A stretch of DNA of 45,153 nucleotides from a virus. The first letter of the stretch is position 1; the number at the start of each line of letters is the position of its first letter. Shown piece by piece: positions 31,504-39,381 of the stretch. Where the stretch lies: IMG/VR virus record IMGVR_UViG_3300037042_002796, positions 1-45,153 of that record. One strand, 5' to 3'. Position numbers and translations under genes: made by a program. Under the pieces are notes generated by a model. It was given only the letters and a program-made list of their open reading frames with translations. It searched no databases and was not told the DNA's origin.

Positions 31504-32033
31504 GAAAAATGTTAATAGGAGCATTAGTGGGAAGTGTACTATTATTTGGATCAATAGGAGTTTACTATCAATATTTTACACAAGAAGCACAAGACAGAAA
31601 GATAAAGGAAATATATAATAAATTAATAGTAAATACAGGCCAGTCTCAAGATGCATTAAAGTTAGTAATTTCCGAAGAGTTGATAGACAATGCGTATAAT
31701 GACGGCAAAAAGATAGTCATATATAGAGGGCTAATAAATAATGCTGAATCTTGGGACGAGGTAGCTTTAGTATTAGGGCATGAGATAGCTCACGGGATGC
31801 TAGGACATCTGAGTAATTGGCCAGAAACTTCAACGGCAAGTGAGATATCCGTATTAGAAGCTAACGCGGATAAAATGGGAGCAGTATATATGATGAAAGC
31901 AGGATACGATGTGTGCAAAGGTAGAAACATATACAAAAGATGGAAAGAAGAATCAGGAAATGCATTAGGACAAGACCACCCGGAAAATAGCTATAGGTAT
32001 GATGAACTTAATATTAACTGTGGAGAAAAATAA
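31500..32033 (+). CDS. Membrane-anchored M48-like metallopeptidase (177 aa)
   Basis: An N-terminal membrane anchor (MLIGALVGSVLLFGSIGVYY, residues 4-23) precedes a catalytic domain with HEIAH (His94, Glu95, His98) and the downstream zinc ligand Glu120 in EANADKMG. The short length matches the minimal M48 (Ste24/HtpX/BepA-type) fold. BepA-like proteases act in the periplasm on envelope proteins. Orientation by the anchor suggests a periplasmic catalytic domain here. It overlaps the exonuclease stop by 4 bp. A membrane protease among replication genes is unusual. Confidence 0.8.
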   Translation: MRKMLIGALVGSVLLFGSIGVYYQYFTQEAQDRKIKEIYNKLIVNTGQSQDALKLVISEELIDNAYNDGKKIVIYRGLINNAESWDEVALVLGHEIAHGMLGHLSNWPETSTASEISVLEANADKMGAVYMMKAGYDVCKGRNIYKRWKEESGNALGQDHPENSYRYDELNINCGEK

Positions 32034-32263
32034 TGGAAAGTCAAGAAAGTAAAATCAGAAAAGGGCAAGCATTTAATCTTGCAGTTAACGACTCAATAGC
32101 TAAGGGGGAGAGCGGTAACCCTAAGTATATCTATCAGCAATTCATTTATTATTATAACTTAGCAGACATTGTTCAAGGCAGCGACTTAGACATGATTAGT
32201 AGCGTACTAAATAACCCCAACTTTGATAACGCGATAAAAGCGTTAAAGGATAGTGTAAAATGA
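32033..32263 (+). CDS. Conserved small phage protein (76 aa)
   Basis: The segment RKGQAFNLAVNDSIAKGES...YIYQQFIYYYNLADIVQ is typical of a small phage family found near replication genes; the role is not known. It is mostly helical, with a C-terminal helix (NPNFDNAIKALKDSVK). It begins on the last base of the peptidase stop codon and overlaps the next gene by 4 bp. Confidence 0.6.
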   Translation: MESQESKIRKGQAFNLAVNDSIAKGESGNPKYIYQQFIYYYNLADIVQGSDLDMISSVLNNPNFDNAIKALKDSVK

Positions 32264-32610
32264 ATAAATGTCACTGCCCAATAAAGGGTAAACTAACTTG
32301 CAGGGACCAAATATTACAGGCACTAACAGAAGTAATAGACGACACTATGCAGGTGTTCGATTTTGGTGCTAAGAAGCACCCAGATGAGGGGGATACTCCA
32401 AATTTTTTATTACTTGATGGAAACAAATGCCAATTAGAAGTTAGGGGTAAGAGTATCCTAGGACATGCTGCAAAGTGCTATATGGATGTGGGGGCTAAAG
32501 ATGACGAGTCAGATTTACCACATTTGTTGCATTTAATCTCATCAGCAGCTATACTATATATAAGACATAAACGAGGCATTAAACATCCGGAGGACAAAAA
32601 TGAACTATGA
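32260..32610 (+). CDS. DUF5664-like dATP/dGTP diphosphohydrolase-type protein (116 aa)
   Basis: FGAKKHP near residues 31-37 and LGHAAKCYMDVGAKDDESDLPHLLHLISSAAIL (about 67-99) match the phage all-alpha family DUF5664, some members of which hydrolyse purine dNTPs. Metal ligands would be the Asp/Glu residues of DDESDLPHL. Together with the MazG-like protein next to it, it suggests control of the purine dNTP pool. It overlaps the neighbours by 4 and 11 bp. Confidence 0.6.
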   Translation: MNKCHCPIKGKLTCRDQILQALTEVIDDTMQVFDFGAKKHPDEGDTPNFLLLDGNKCQLEVRGKSILGHAAKCYMDVGAKDDESDLPHLLHLISSAAILYIRHKRGIKHPEDKNEL

Positions 32611-32866
32611 GTTAGAAGTAGAAGGACTGTTGAAGAATAAAGAAGACATTCACTTAGTTGCCGGACTAGCTGCAGAAGTGGGAGAAGTATGCTCAATTTT
32701 TCAGAAAGCTAGCTACAAGTCTCAACCACTAGATATTGAGCAACTAAGAGAGGAATTGGGAGACGTTTATTTTTACACGACTGCGTTAGCAAATAAATAT
32801 GGATTCTCTATGTCTGGCTTATTAGAATCTAATATAAAAAAGCTACACAGACGACATGGTAACTGA
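32600..32866 (+). CDS. MazG-like nucleotide pyrophosphohydrolase (88 aa)
   Basis: The motif GLAAEVGEVCSIFQKA (about 22-37) supplies the ExxE pair and LREELGDVYFYTTALA (about 49-64) the ExxD pair, the four metal ligands of the MazG fold. It would cleave NTPs to NMP and pyrophosphate, for instance unusual nucleotides or (p)ppGpp-related signals as proposed for other phage MazG proteins. It overlaps the preceding gene by 11 bp and the next by 11 bp. Confidence 0.75.
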   Translation: MNYELEVEGLLKNKEDIHLVAGLAAEVGEVCSIFQKASYKSQPLDIEQLREELGDVYFYTTALANKYGFSMSGLLESNIKKLHRRHGN

Positions 32867-33206
32867 CCAAGACGTCAATATTATTATGAACCTATCCTGC
32901 GGGGAAAAGCCAGAAAAAAGAATCCGAGAGTTTTTAAATGAGTTACTGATAAACAAAAGAGACAAAGAGTTAAGGATAGAGTTTTTTAATAAGACGTACA
33001 AAGCTTTCTTCTCTACATATTTTTCTAAATTTGCAGGGAGGTATAAAGAAGAGTGTATACAAGAAGCATACATACATTCTTTAGGAATGCTAGTAAATAA
33101 CTGTTCACTAGAAGCAGCTTTACAAGAAGGAATAAAGGCTGCAAATAAAATACATAGGTCTTTAAGGGGATATGATGAAATTACAACTGGCGGAATACAA
33201 TATTGA
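32856..33206 (+). CDS. Hypothetical protein (116 aa)
   Basis: This protein is probably all-helical and charged, with aromatic clusters (AFFSTYFSKFAGRYKEE) and no clear motif. It overlaps the PrkA-like gene by 35 bp, so expression is linked to that module. Family unknown. Confidence 0.5.
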   Translation: MVTDQDVNIIMNLSCGEKPEKRIREFLNELLINKRDKELRIEFFNKTYKAFFSTYFSKFAGRYKEECIQEAYIHSLGMLVNNCSLEAALQEGIKAANKIHRSLRGYDEITTGGIQY

Positions 33207-35079
33207 AAAGATGTCACTTGAAGAGTATCTAAAGTTAGCAAAAAAGGATTCTTCAGTGTACGATTCACCTGCCACCCGGATGTTAAAAGCAATTGGGGAA
33301 CCGGAGAAGATAGACACTTCTAAAAACCCCAAGCTTAGTAGAATATTTGGTAATCGAACTATCAGAAGATATAAAGAGTTCGAAGATTTTTATGGACTAG
33401 AAGACGTAGTAGCTAGGATAGTTTCATTCTTCCAACATGCTGCACAGAATCTAGAAGAGTCTAGGCAAATTCTCTATCTGCTCGGCCCAGTGGGTTCTGC
33501 AAAGAGTTCGCTTGTGGAGAGACTAAAGTCTCTTATGGAGAAGGCACCTATTTATATACTAGCAGACCATGAGGGCAATCCAAGCCCCATTAATGAGTCT
33601 CCTTTAAGCGTGTGTGGAGCGGACGTACTAAAAAGTGCAGGCCTGAACATTAATAAGAGCAACATAGTAATTCCTAGCCCGTGGGCGACTAAGAGATTGA
33701 AGGAGTACAAAGGTGATTTGTCACGATTTACAGTCATTAAAAGAATGCCTAGTCAGCTTGAACAAGTCGCAATCTCAAAAACTGAGCCAGGAGATGAGAA
33801 CAATCAGGATATCTCCGCACTTGTTGGGAAAGTTGACATTAGAAAGCTTGAACACTATAGCCAGAGTGACCCAGATGCATACAGTTATTGCGGGGGGCTG
33901 TGTCTATCTAATCAGGGAATGTTAGAGTTCGTTGAGATGTTTAAAGCTCCTATCAAGATGTTGCATCCGTTGTTGACAGCAACTCAAGAGAAGAACTACA
34001 AAGGCACTGAAGCTATATCAGCTATTCCGTTCCAAGGCGTAATCGTAGCACACAGCAATGAATCAGAATGGGATACTTTCAAGAACAATCGTAACAATGA
34101 AGCGTTTTTGGACAGGGTGTACATTGTAGAAGTACCATATTGCTTACAAGTAGATGAAGAGAAAAAGATTTATCAGAAGCTACTTAGTAGTAGTACGTTA
34201 AAAGATGCTCCTACAGCTCCATATACTCTTGAATTGTTAGCTCAGTTCAGTGTTCTAACTCGATTAGAAGAGCCAGAGAACTCAAGCGTTGTAACTAAGA
34301 TGAGAGTATATAACGGGGAGAACGTTAAAGAAAAAGACTCAAAAGCGAAAAGCTTCCAAGAATACAAAGACGGAGCTAGTGCCGATGAGGGGTTCAGCGG
34401 AGTATCCACTCGACTCGCATATAAAGTGCTTGCTGAGGTGTATAACTTCGATCACGACGAAATAGCAGCCGACCCAGTACATTTGTTATACGTACTAGAA
34501 AAGACTGTACTAAATAGTAGATTGCCACAGGAAACACAGACAGAGTACTTAGATTACATTAAAGAGTATTTGGCACCGTTTTACGCTCAGAAGGTAGGCC
34601 AAGACATTCAAACAGCATATCTTGACAGCTATGATGAATATGGACAATCTCTATTTGACAGATATATTGTATTCGCGGACCATTGGGTACAAGATAATGA
34701 CTATAGAGACGTTGACACAGGACAAATGTTCAATAGAGAGCTGTTGAACAAAGAGCTAGAGAAACTAGAAAAACCAGCAGAAATAGCTAACCCAAAGGAT
34801 TTTCGACACGAGGTGGTTAATTTTGCTCTTAGATATCAAGCTAGAAATGACGGCAAGAATCCAGCATGGACAGCGTATGAGAAACTAAGACGAGTTATTC
34901 AAGCTACTATGTTTTCTAAAACTCAAGACTTGCTTCCAGTAATCAGCTTTACAGGCAAGGGGAACAAAGAAGATGCCAGTAAGCATGAGGCGTTCGTTGC
35001 TAGGATGATAGAGTTAGGCTATACTGAAAGACAGGTGCGTCGTATAGTAGAATGGCACATGAGAGTTGTCAACTCGTAG
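33172..35079 (+). CDS. prkA: PrkA/YeaG-family AAA+ serine protein kinase (635 aa)
   Basis: This is a full-length homolog of bacterial PrkA/YeaG (about 640 aa). RIFGNRTIRRYKEFEDFYG leads into Walker A GPVGSAKSS (residues 105-113). The highly conserved KTEPGDENNQDISALVGKVD and EFVMFKAP-like/EFVEMFKAPIKMLHPLLTAT segments follow, then FLDRVYIVEVPYCL and the C-terminal kinase-like domain ending VRRIVEWHMRV. From memory, these segments are nearly the same as in E. coli YeaG. In bacteria it acts with YeaH and YcgB in nitrogen-starvation and stationary-phase response. It opens the trio with DUF444 and SpoVR. Confidence 0.92.
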   Translation: MMKLQLAEYNIEKMSLEEYLKLAKKDSSVYDSPATRMLKAIGEPEKIDTSKNPKLSRIFGNRTIRRYKEFEDFYGLEDVVARIVSFFQHAAQNLEESRQILYLLGPVGSAKSSLVERLKSLMEKAPIYILADHEGNPSPINESPLSVCGADVLKSAGLNINKSNIVIPSPWATKRLKEYKGDLSRFTVIKRMPSQLEQVAISKTEPGDENNQDISALVGKVDIRKLEHYSQSDPDAYSYCGGLCLSNQGMLEFVEMFKAPIKMLHPLLTATQEKNYKGTEAISAIPFQGVIVAHSNESEWDTFKNNRNNEAFLDRVYIVEVPYCLQVDEEKKIYQKLLSSSTLKDAPTAPYTLELLAQFSVLTRLEEPENSSVVTKMRVYNGENVKEKDSKAKSFQEYKDGASADEGFSGVSTRLAYKVLAEVYNFDHDEIAADPVHLLYVLEKTVLNSRLPQETQTEYLDYIKEYLAPFYAQKVGQDIQTAYLDSYDEYGQSLFDRYIVFADHWVQDNDYRDVDTGQMFNRELLNKELEKLEKPAEIANPKDFRHEVVNFALRYQARNDGKNPAWTAYEKLRRVIQATMFSKTQDLLPVISFTGKGNKEDASKHEAFVARMIELGYTERQVRRIVEWHMRVVNS

Positions 35080-35088
35080 GAGAATACC

Positions 35089-35271
35089 ATGCCAATTTAT
35101 GAGTACGTTTGTACAAATTGTGGACACAACCTGGAGGCGATTCAGAAATTTTCTGATGAGCCTCTGGTTAAATGCCCTGAGTGTAAAAAGAAATCTTTAG
35201 AAAAGCAGATGAGTACTGGAGGAATGTTCATTCTCAAGGGAGACGGGTTCTATAAAAGGGGTATAGAATGA
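35089..35271 (+). CDS. FmdB-type zinc ribbon protein (60 aa)
   Basis: MPIYEYVCTNCGHNLEAIQKF followed by VKCPECKKKSLEKQ gives two CxxC pairs (C8/C11 and C29/C32) of the FmdB regulatory zinc-ribbon family, then GGMFILKGDGFYKRG. It lies between the PrkA and DUF444 genes with a 4-bp overlap downstream. A GTAGGAGAATACC ribosome site precedes it. It may be a transcriptional or protein-protein adaptor of the module. Confidence 0.8.
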   Translation: MPIYEYVCTNCGHNLEAIQKFSDEPLVKCPECKKKSLEKQMSTGGMFILKGDGFYKRGIE

Positions 35272-36497
35272 CAATTACAGATAAGCGCAAAGCAGGGAAG
35301 AATAAATCAGTGGGGAACCGTCAAAAGTTCCTCAAGCGATATAAAGGACATATAAAGCGGTCAGTAGAAAAAATATCCTCTGATAAGGGTATAACTGATG
35401 TGCTTAAGGACCGGAAAGTTACTGTAGATAAAGACTCTATCCATGAACCTAATTTTAATTTTGACTTATCAACAGGTGAGCGCGACCTAGTATTCCCAGG
35501 TAACAAGAACAAATCCATCGGGGATAAAATTTATCGCCCAGAGGAAGGAGAAGGACAGGGAACAGAGGGAAGCGAAGAGGGGGAAGGCACAGATGACTTT
35601 ACATTCACTCTAACTAAGGAAGAGTTTTTAGACTTATACTTTAACGACATGTGTCTACCTGATTTTATTAAAGAGTCGCTGAAAGGTTCCACAAAGACTA
35701 AGTGGAAGAGAACCGGCTACTCTAAAGATGGTATACCTCCTAGACTTGATTTAGTTAAAACTCTTAAGCAAGGAATGGCCAGAAGAATAGCTACTAAAAA
35801 AGATTGTGAGCTCTGCAAAGGGAATGTACCAGAAGGAGGTTCATGTTGGGAATGTAGTGGGACAGGAATTAAACAACAACGCTACTTAGATGATATTGAC
35901 CTTAGATATAAACATTTTACTAAACAGCCTTTCCCTATTAGGCAAGCTACAATGATATGTCTAATGGACGTATCTGGGTCCATGGAAGAGTTTGAAAAAA
36001 CGTTGGCTAAAAAGTTCTTCTTGCTATTGTACTTATTTTTACACAAAGTATACAAAACAGTAGATGTCATCTTTGTTAGTCACACAGAGGCAGCGAAAGA
36101 AGTAACCGAACAGGAGTTTTTCCATGGACAGGAGACTGGAGGGACTATCGTTAGTTCTGGCTTGGAGTTGGTTAATAACATTATTGACAAAAGAATCGAC
36201 TTAGCTACTACTAATGTGTATATCTCTCAAGCTTCTGACGGAGACAACTGGGGCGGGGACGAAGAACTGAGTGCTACACTATTAGAGCAGTTGCTAGGTA
36301 AAGTCCAATACTTCGCGTACATACAAACAGAAGACCGACGAAGAAGGGACATGAAAATTAAGTATGAAGTTAAAGACTTGATGCATTTGTATCAAACCAT
36401 AGCTAGTTCACATAAGAACTTACAAGCTAGGCATGTGACGCAGGAATCCGATGTATATCCTGTGTTGAGAAGTTTATTTGAGGAGGATAAAAAATGA
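35268..36497 (+). CDS. yeaH: DUF444 / YeaH-family von Willebrand A protein (409 aa)
   Basis: The N-terminus (DKRKAGKNKSVGNRQKFLKRY) and an acidic Gly/Glu linker (residues 91-110) are as in YeaH. The vWA domain has the metal site MDVSGSMEEF (Asp234, Ser236, Ser238) and TGGTIVSSGLELV with ASDGDNWG. Instead of the helical insert I recall in YeaH, it has CELCKGNVPEGGSCWECSGTG, with Cys at 180, 183, 193 and 196, a DnaJ-like zinc knuckle. In bacteria DUF444 proteins partner PrkA. It follows the zinc-ribbon gene with a 4-bp overlap. Confidence 0.9.
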   Translation: MTITDKRKAGKNKSVGNRQKFLKRYKGHIKRSVEKISSDKGITDVLKDRKVTVDKDSIHEPNFNFDLSTGERDLVFPGNKNKSIGDKIYRPEEGEGQGTEGSEEGEGTDDFTFTLTKEEFLDLYFNDMCLPDFIKESLKGSTKTKWKRTGYSKDGIPPRLDLVKTLKQGMARRIATKKDCELCKGNVPEGGSCWECSGTGIKQQRYLDDIDLRYKHFTKQPFPIRQATMICLMDVSGSMEEFEKTLAKKFFLLLYLFLHKVYKTVDVIFVSHTEAAKEVTEQEFFHGQETGGTIVSSGLELVNNIIDKRIDLATTNVYISQASDGDNWGGDEELSATLLEQLLGKVQYFAYIQTEDRRRRDMKIKYEVKDLMHLYQTIASSHKNLQARHVTQESDVYPVLRSLFEEDKK

Positions 36498-36550
36498 TAA
36501 TTGGAATGTGGTTAACTTGGGTATCTATCTTAATGATGGCGTTTATGTAG
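36494..36550 (+). CDS. Putative 18-residue membrane peptide
   Basis: MIIGMWLTWVSILMMAFM starts on the DUF444 stop (ATGA) with GGAGG at the expected distance. Wholly hydrophobic. Real expression is uncertain. Confidence 0.3.
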   Translation: MIIGMWLTWVSILMMAFM

Positions 36551-36560
36551 GAGAAGTAAA

Positions 36561-36764
36561 ATGAGAACTGAACCGAATTTGAAAGACTGGGCAGAGGCAC
36601 TAATTTACGGGATTACTGGGGATGAAATATATAATTCAAAGTTGGTTAGTTGGGTAGAAGCCGAACTTAATGATATAGCGGATAAGTTCTATCAAATGGG
36701 TTTTGAGGATGGAGATACCACAGGCTGGTGGAAAGGCCAAGAAAAACTTAGTTACCCGCTATAG
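36561..36764 (+). CDS. Hypothetical protein (67 aa)
   Basis: MRTEPNLKDWAEALIYGITG... is acidic and helical with several Trp; no motif. GTAGGAGAAGTAAA precedes the start. It lies between the two halves of the PrkA/SpoVR block and may be a passenger. Confidence 0.55.
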   Translation: MRTEPNLKDWAEALIYGITGDEIYNSKLVSWVEAELNDIADKFYQMGFEDGDTTGWWKGQEKLSYPL

Positions 36765-36803
36765 GGTGTAAAAACAAGTTTAACCGCTGAAGGGGGTAAT
36801 ATC

Positions 36804-36977
36804 ATGAAGGTTTATAAATGCTTAGGCGGAAACACCATTTTCTACTCTAGTGTTCCTAAAGGTAGGATATTAGCAGAAATAGAAGTCGATGAAGAACTGT
36901 TAAGCGATGACTTGGAAGCTTCAGTATTGGCACAAGAGCGTAAGGACGATTTAGAAGCAATAGGAGTCTATCTATGA
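36804..36977 (+). CDS. Hypothetical protein (57 aa)
   Basis: MKVYKCLGGNTIFYSSVPKG... is a small beta-then-helix protein with an acidic C-terminal half. AAGGGGGTAATATC is the ribosome site. Its stop overlaps the next start by 4 bp. Unknown role. Confidence 0.55.
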   Translation: MKVYKCLGGNTIFYSSVPKGRILAEIEVDEELLSDDLEASVLAQERKDDLEAIGVYL

Positions 36978-37168
36978 ATAAGCAGATGGAGATATCCGGA
37001 GCTAAAAGGTTGGAACTAGTTAGTATTGATTGGGAAACTAATTGTGTAGATGATTTGACAAGGTATATGTTGAATTGTGAGTATAGGACAAATAACTATG
37101 CAGATATTCTACATAGAGTTCTAATAAATTTAGATACAAGAAGAAGACACTTGGAGACCTTTAAATGA
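36974..37168 (+). CDS. Hypothetical protein (64 aa)
   Basis: MNKQMEISGAKRLELVSIDW... has a strand followed by helices and ends HLETFK. It overlaps SpoVR by 4 bp, so its translation is coupled to that gene. No family recognised. Confidence 0.55.
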   Translation: MNKQMEISGAKRLELVSIDWETNCVDDLTRYMLNCEYRTNNYADILHRVLINLDTRRRHLETFK

Positions 37169-38634
37169 AAAAGCCTCTGTATAACGGCAGTGAATGGTCC
37201 ATGGAGTTGATTGAGACTTTATGGAAACACATTGAGGATATCGGGAGGAATACATTCGGGTTTGACCCATATGAAGCTCAGATTGAGATTATATCTAGTG
37301 AACAAATGTTGGATGCCTACTCTTCTGTAGCCATGCCGATACTTTATAATCACTGGTCATTTGGTAAAACATTTATACAGAATGAGAGACAATACCAGAA
37401 AGGCATGCAGGGACTCGCCTACGAGGTTGTAATCAACACCAACCCATGTATAGCCTATTTAATGGAAAACAATACAGCGACTCTCCAGGCCCTTGTATTG
37501 GCGCATGCCAGCGTAGGTCACAGCCACTTTTTTAAGAACAACTATTTATTCAAGGGGTGGACTGATGCAGACACTATTATTGATTATTTAAAGTTTGCTA
37601 AAAACTACATCAAATCCTGTGAGGAAAAGTATGGTGAATACGAAGTGGAGTACTTGCTAGATGCTTGCCATGCCTTACAGAATCATGGGGTGGACAAATA
37701 TAGAAAGTCTCCAAAACTATCTTCTGAGTTAGCACATAAGCGTAAGAAGGATTGGAACAACTATTTTGAGACCACTTTTAACGACTTGTGGAGAACCCTA
37801 CCGAAAAAAGATACGGAATCCGATTGTCTCGCAGAGAATACTATAAGAGAAGAGAACCTCTTATATTTTATCGAAAAGCACTCTCCAATATTAGAAGAAT
37901 GGCAACGAGAGATTGTTAGGATAGTTAGAAAGATTTCTCAGTATTTCTACCCACAAAGACAAACTCAATTGATGAATGAGGGGTTTGCCACGTTCACTCA
38001 TCATTTGATTATGACTGAGATGCACGACCAGGGACTATTAGACGATGGGGCGTATTTAGAGTTTCTTCAAAGCCACTCTAATGTTATAACCCAGCTAGAT
38101 TGGGAACACAAATATTACAGTGGAATTAACGTATACGCTCTAGGGTTTGCTATGTTTCAAGACATTAAACGTATATGTCAGAACCCCGACGAAGAAGACT
38201 TGAAGTGGTTTCCGGAAATATCAAATACAAATTGGTTGGAAACTATCAAGGACATAGCAGCTAATTACAGGGATGAGAGCTTTGTGTTACAGTTCTTAAG
38301 CCCCAAAATAGCGAGACAGTTTAAATTGTTTTCTGTCCATGTTCAACAAGGAGCGGACTACGTACAAGTTAATGCTACTCATGATGACGATTCTTTCTTG
38401 AGAGTCAGAAAAACATTAGCAGAACAGTATGACTTAAGTAGGGCTATTCCCCACATCGAAGTCGTTGATGTAGACTGGAAAGGGGATAGAACGTTATATT
38501 TAGAACACATAACAAAGAACAAACAAAGGCTTAATCACAGGGACGCTAGAGATACCCTTTCTTTTATACATGAGCTATGGGGATTCCCTTGTGACATTCA
38601 GTATATGGACTTAGAAGGTAACCCATTAGATTAG
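37165..38634 (+). CDS. spoVR: SpoVR / YcgB-family protein (489 aa)
   Basis: A near full-length SpoVR protein (YcgB is 510 aa). Conserved blocks are SSEQMLDAYSSVAMPILYNHWSFGK, GLAYEVVINTNPCIAYLMENN, AHASVGHSHFFKNNYLF, ENLLYFIEKHSPILEEWQRE, IVRKISQYFYPQRQTQLMNEGFATFTHH and GINVYALGFAMFQDIKRICQNP. The role is tied to sporulation cortex in Bacillus and to stress survival with YeaG/YeaH in enterobacteria; no enzyme activity is settled. It completes the PrkA-DUF444-SpoVR trio in the same order and strand as in bacteria. Confidence 0.92.
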   Translation: MKKPLYNGSEWSMELIETLWKHIEDIGRNTFGFDPYEAQIEIISSEQMLDAYSSVAMPILYNHWSFGKTFIQNERQYQKGMQGLAYEVVINTNPCIAYLMENNTATLQALVLAHASVGHSHFFKNNYLFKGWTDADTIIDYLKFAKNYIKSCEEKYGEYEVEYLLDACHALQNHGVDKYRKSPKLSSELAHKRKKDWNNYFETTFNDLWRTLPKKDTESDCLAENTIREENLLYFIEKHSPILEEWQREIVRIVRKISQYFYPQRQTQLMNEGFATFTHHLIMTEMHDQGLLDDGAYLEFLQSHSNVITQLDWEHKYYSGINVYALGFAMFQDIKRICQNPDEEDLKWFPEISNTNWLETIKDIAANYRDESFVLQFLSPKIARQFKLFSVHVQQGADYVQVNATHDDDSFLRVRKTLAEQYDLSRAIPHIEVVDVDWKGDRTLYLEHITKNKQRLNHRDARDTLSFIHELWGFPCDIQYMDLEGNPLD

Positions 38635-38643
38635 AGGTGTGAT

Positions 38644-38793
38644 ATGAAATTTAAAGATGAGGACGAAGCTTACGAAGCATACTTAGAGTACGTTCAGTCT
38701 GAAATGCCTTTTGATATAAACGACTGGGAACGAGACTGGTCGGAGGGTTTCTTTGATTGGCTAGACAACAATAACGTGGAGTTCGAAGAATGA
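38644..38793 (+). CDS. Small acidic protein (49 aa)
   Basis: MKFKDEDEAYEAYLEYVQSE... is extremely acidic and aromatic and ends NNNVEFEE. It overlaps the nuclease-like gene by 4 bp. A DNA-mimic-like composition is noted, but the function is unknown. Confidence 0.55.
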   Translation: MKFKDEDEAYEAYLEYVQSEMPFDINDWERDWSEGFFDWLDNNNVEFEE

Positions 38794-39260
38794 CAATAGC
38801 TAAGGAAAGGAGCTGCTCAATTGCTTCTGCTAAGAATAAAGGGCGAGAGGGACAAAAAGAAGTAGCTAGAATGCTCCTTAAAGCCTTCTCCGAGCTCGCT
38901 GAGGACGACATAAGAAGTACTCCTATGGGTAGCCAGGGAGAAGACCTTTTATTGTCGCCACAAGCTAGGGAGCTAATCCCTTGGAACATAGAAGTTAAGA
39001 GAGGGAAAGCGTTTAATCTAGTCAGAGCAATTAAGCAAGCAGAAGTTAGAGCTAAGAAACTACCTTGTAACAATCTTGACTGTGTTAAAGGTAAGGACCA
39101 TGAGAACTTTGGACAGACATGTCGTGTATGTAAAGGGACTGAATTTTTCTCATACCAGCCAGTAGCTATCGGCCGTTACGATAGAGACAAGAACTGGTAT
39201 GCTACAATAAAACTAGAATATTTGTTAGAACTGATTGGAGGCAATTATGATTACTGCTGA
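38790..39260 (+). CDS. Probable PD-(D/E)XK endonuclease (156 aa)
   Basis: KNKGREGQKEVARMLLKAF followed by DDIRSTPMGSQGEDLLLSPQARELIPWNIEVKRGKAF has the Glu (GREGQ), Asp (GED) and ExK (EVK) arrangement of small phage resolvase-like or VRR-type nucleases. A CxxC-like zinc patch (CNNLDC ... CRVCKG) is inserted in the C-terminal half. It may resolve branched replication DNA before packaging. The next gene starts 14 bp before its end. Confidence 0.6.
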   Translation: MTIAKERSCSIASAKNKGREGQKEVARMLLKAFSELAEDDIRSTPMGSQGEDLLLSPQARELIPWNIEVKRGKAFNLVRAIKQAEVRAKKLPCNNLDCVKGKDHENFGQTCRVCKGTEFFSYQPVAIGRYDRDKNWYATIKLEYLLELIGGNYDYC

Positions 39261-39381
39261 GATGAAAAACATGATGTTACGTGAACAGGCCGCTAAGGAC
39301 GTAGCAATTATTAAGAAAGAGATAGAAGCTCTGAAATTAGAATTGGCCCAGATTAAGGAGATGCTACGTGGACAACCATGA
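39247..39381 (+). CDS. Small coiled-coil protein (44 aa)
   Basis: MITAEMKNMMLREQAAKDVAII... is one continuous helix with heptad spacing (about residues 10-40). It overlaps the preceding and following genes by 14 bp each. Possibly an oligomeric adaptor; function unknown. Confidence 0.5.
   Translation: MITAEMKNMMLREQAAKDVAIIKKEIEALKLELAQIKEMLRGQP

Noticed and set aside
32260-32866. 2-aminoadenine (Z) genome
   Set aside because: No PurZ-like adenylosuccinate synthetase is encoded; the hydrolase pair alone is not enough.
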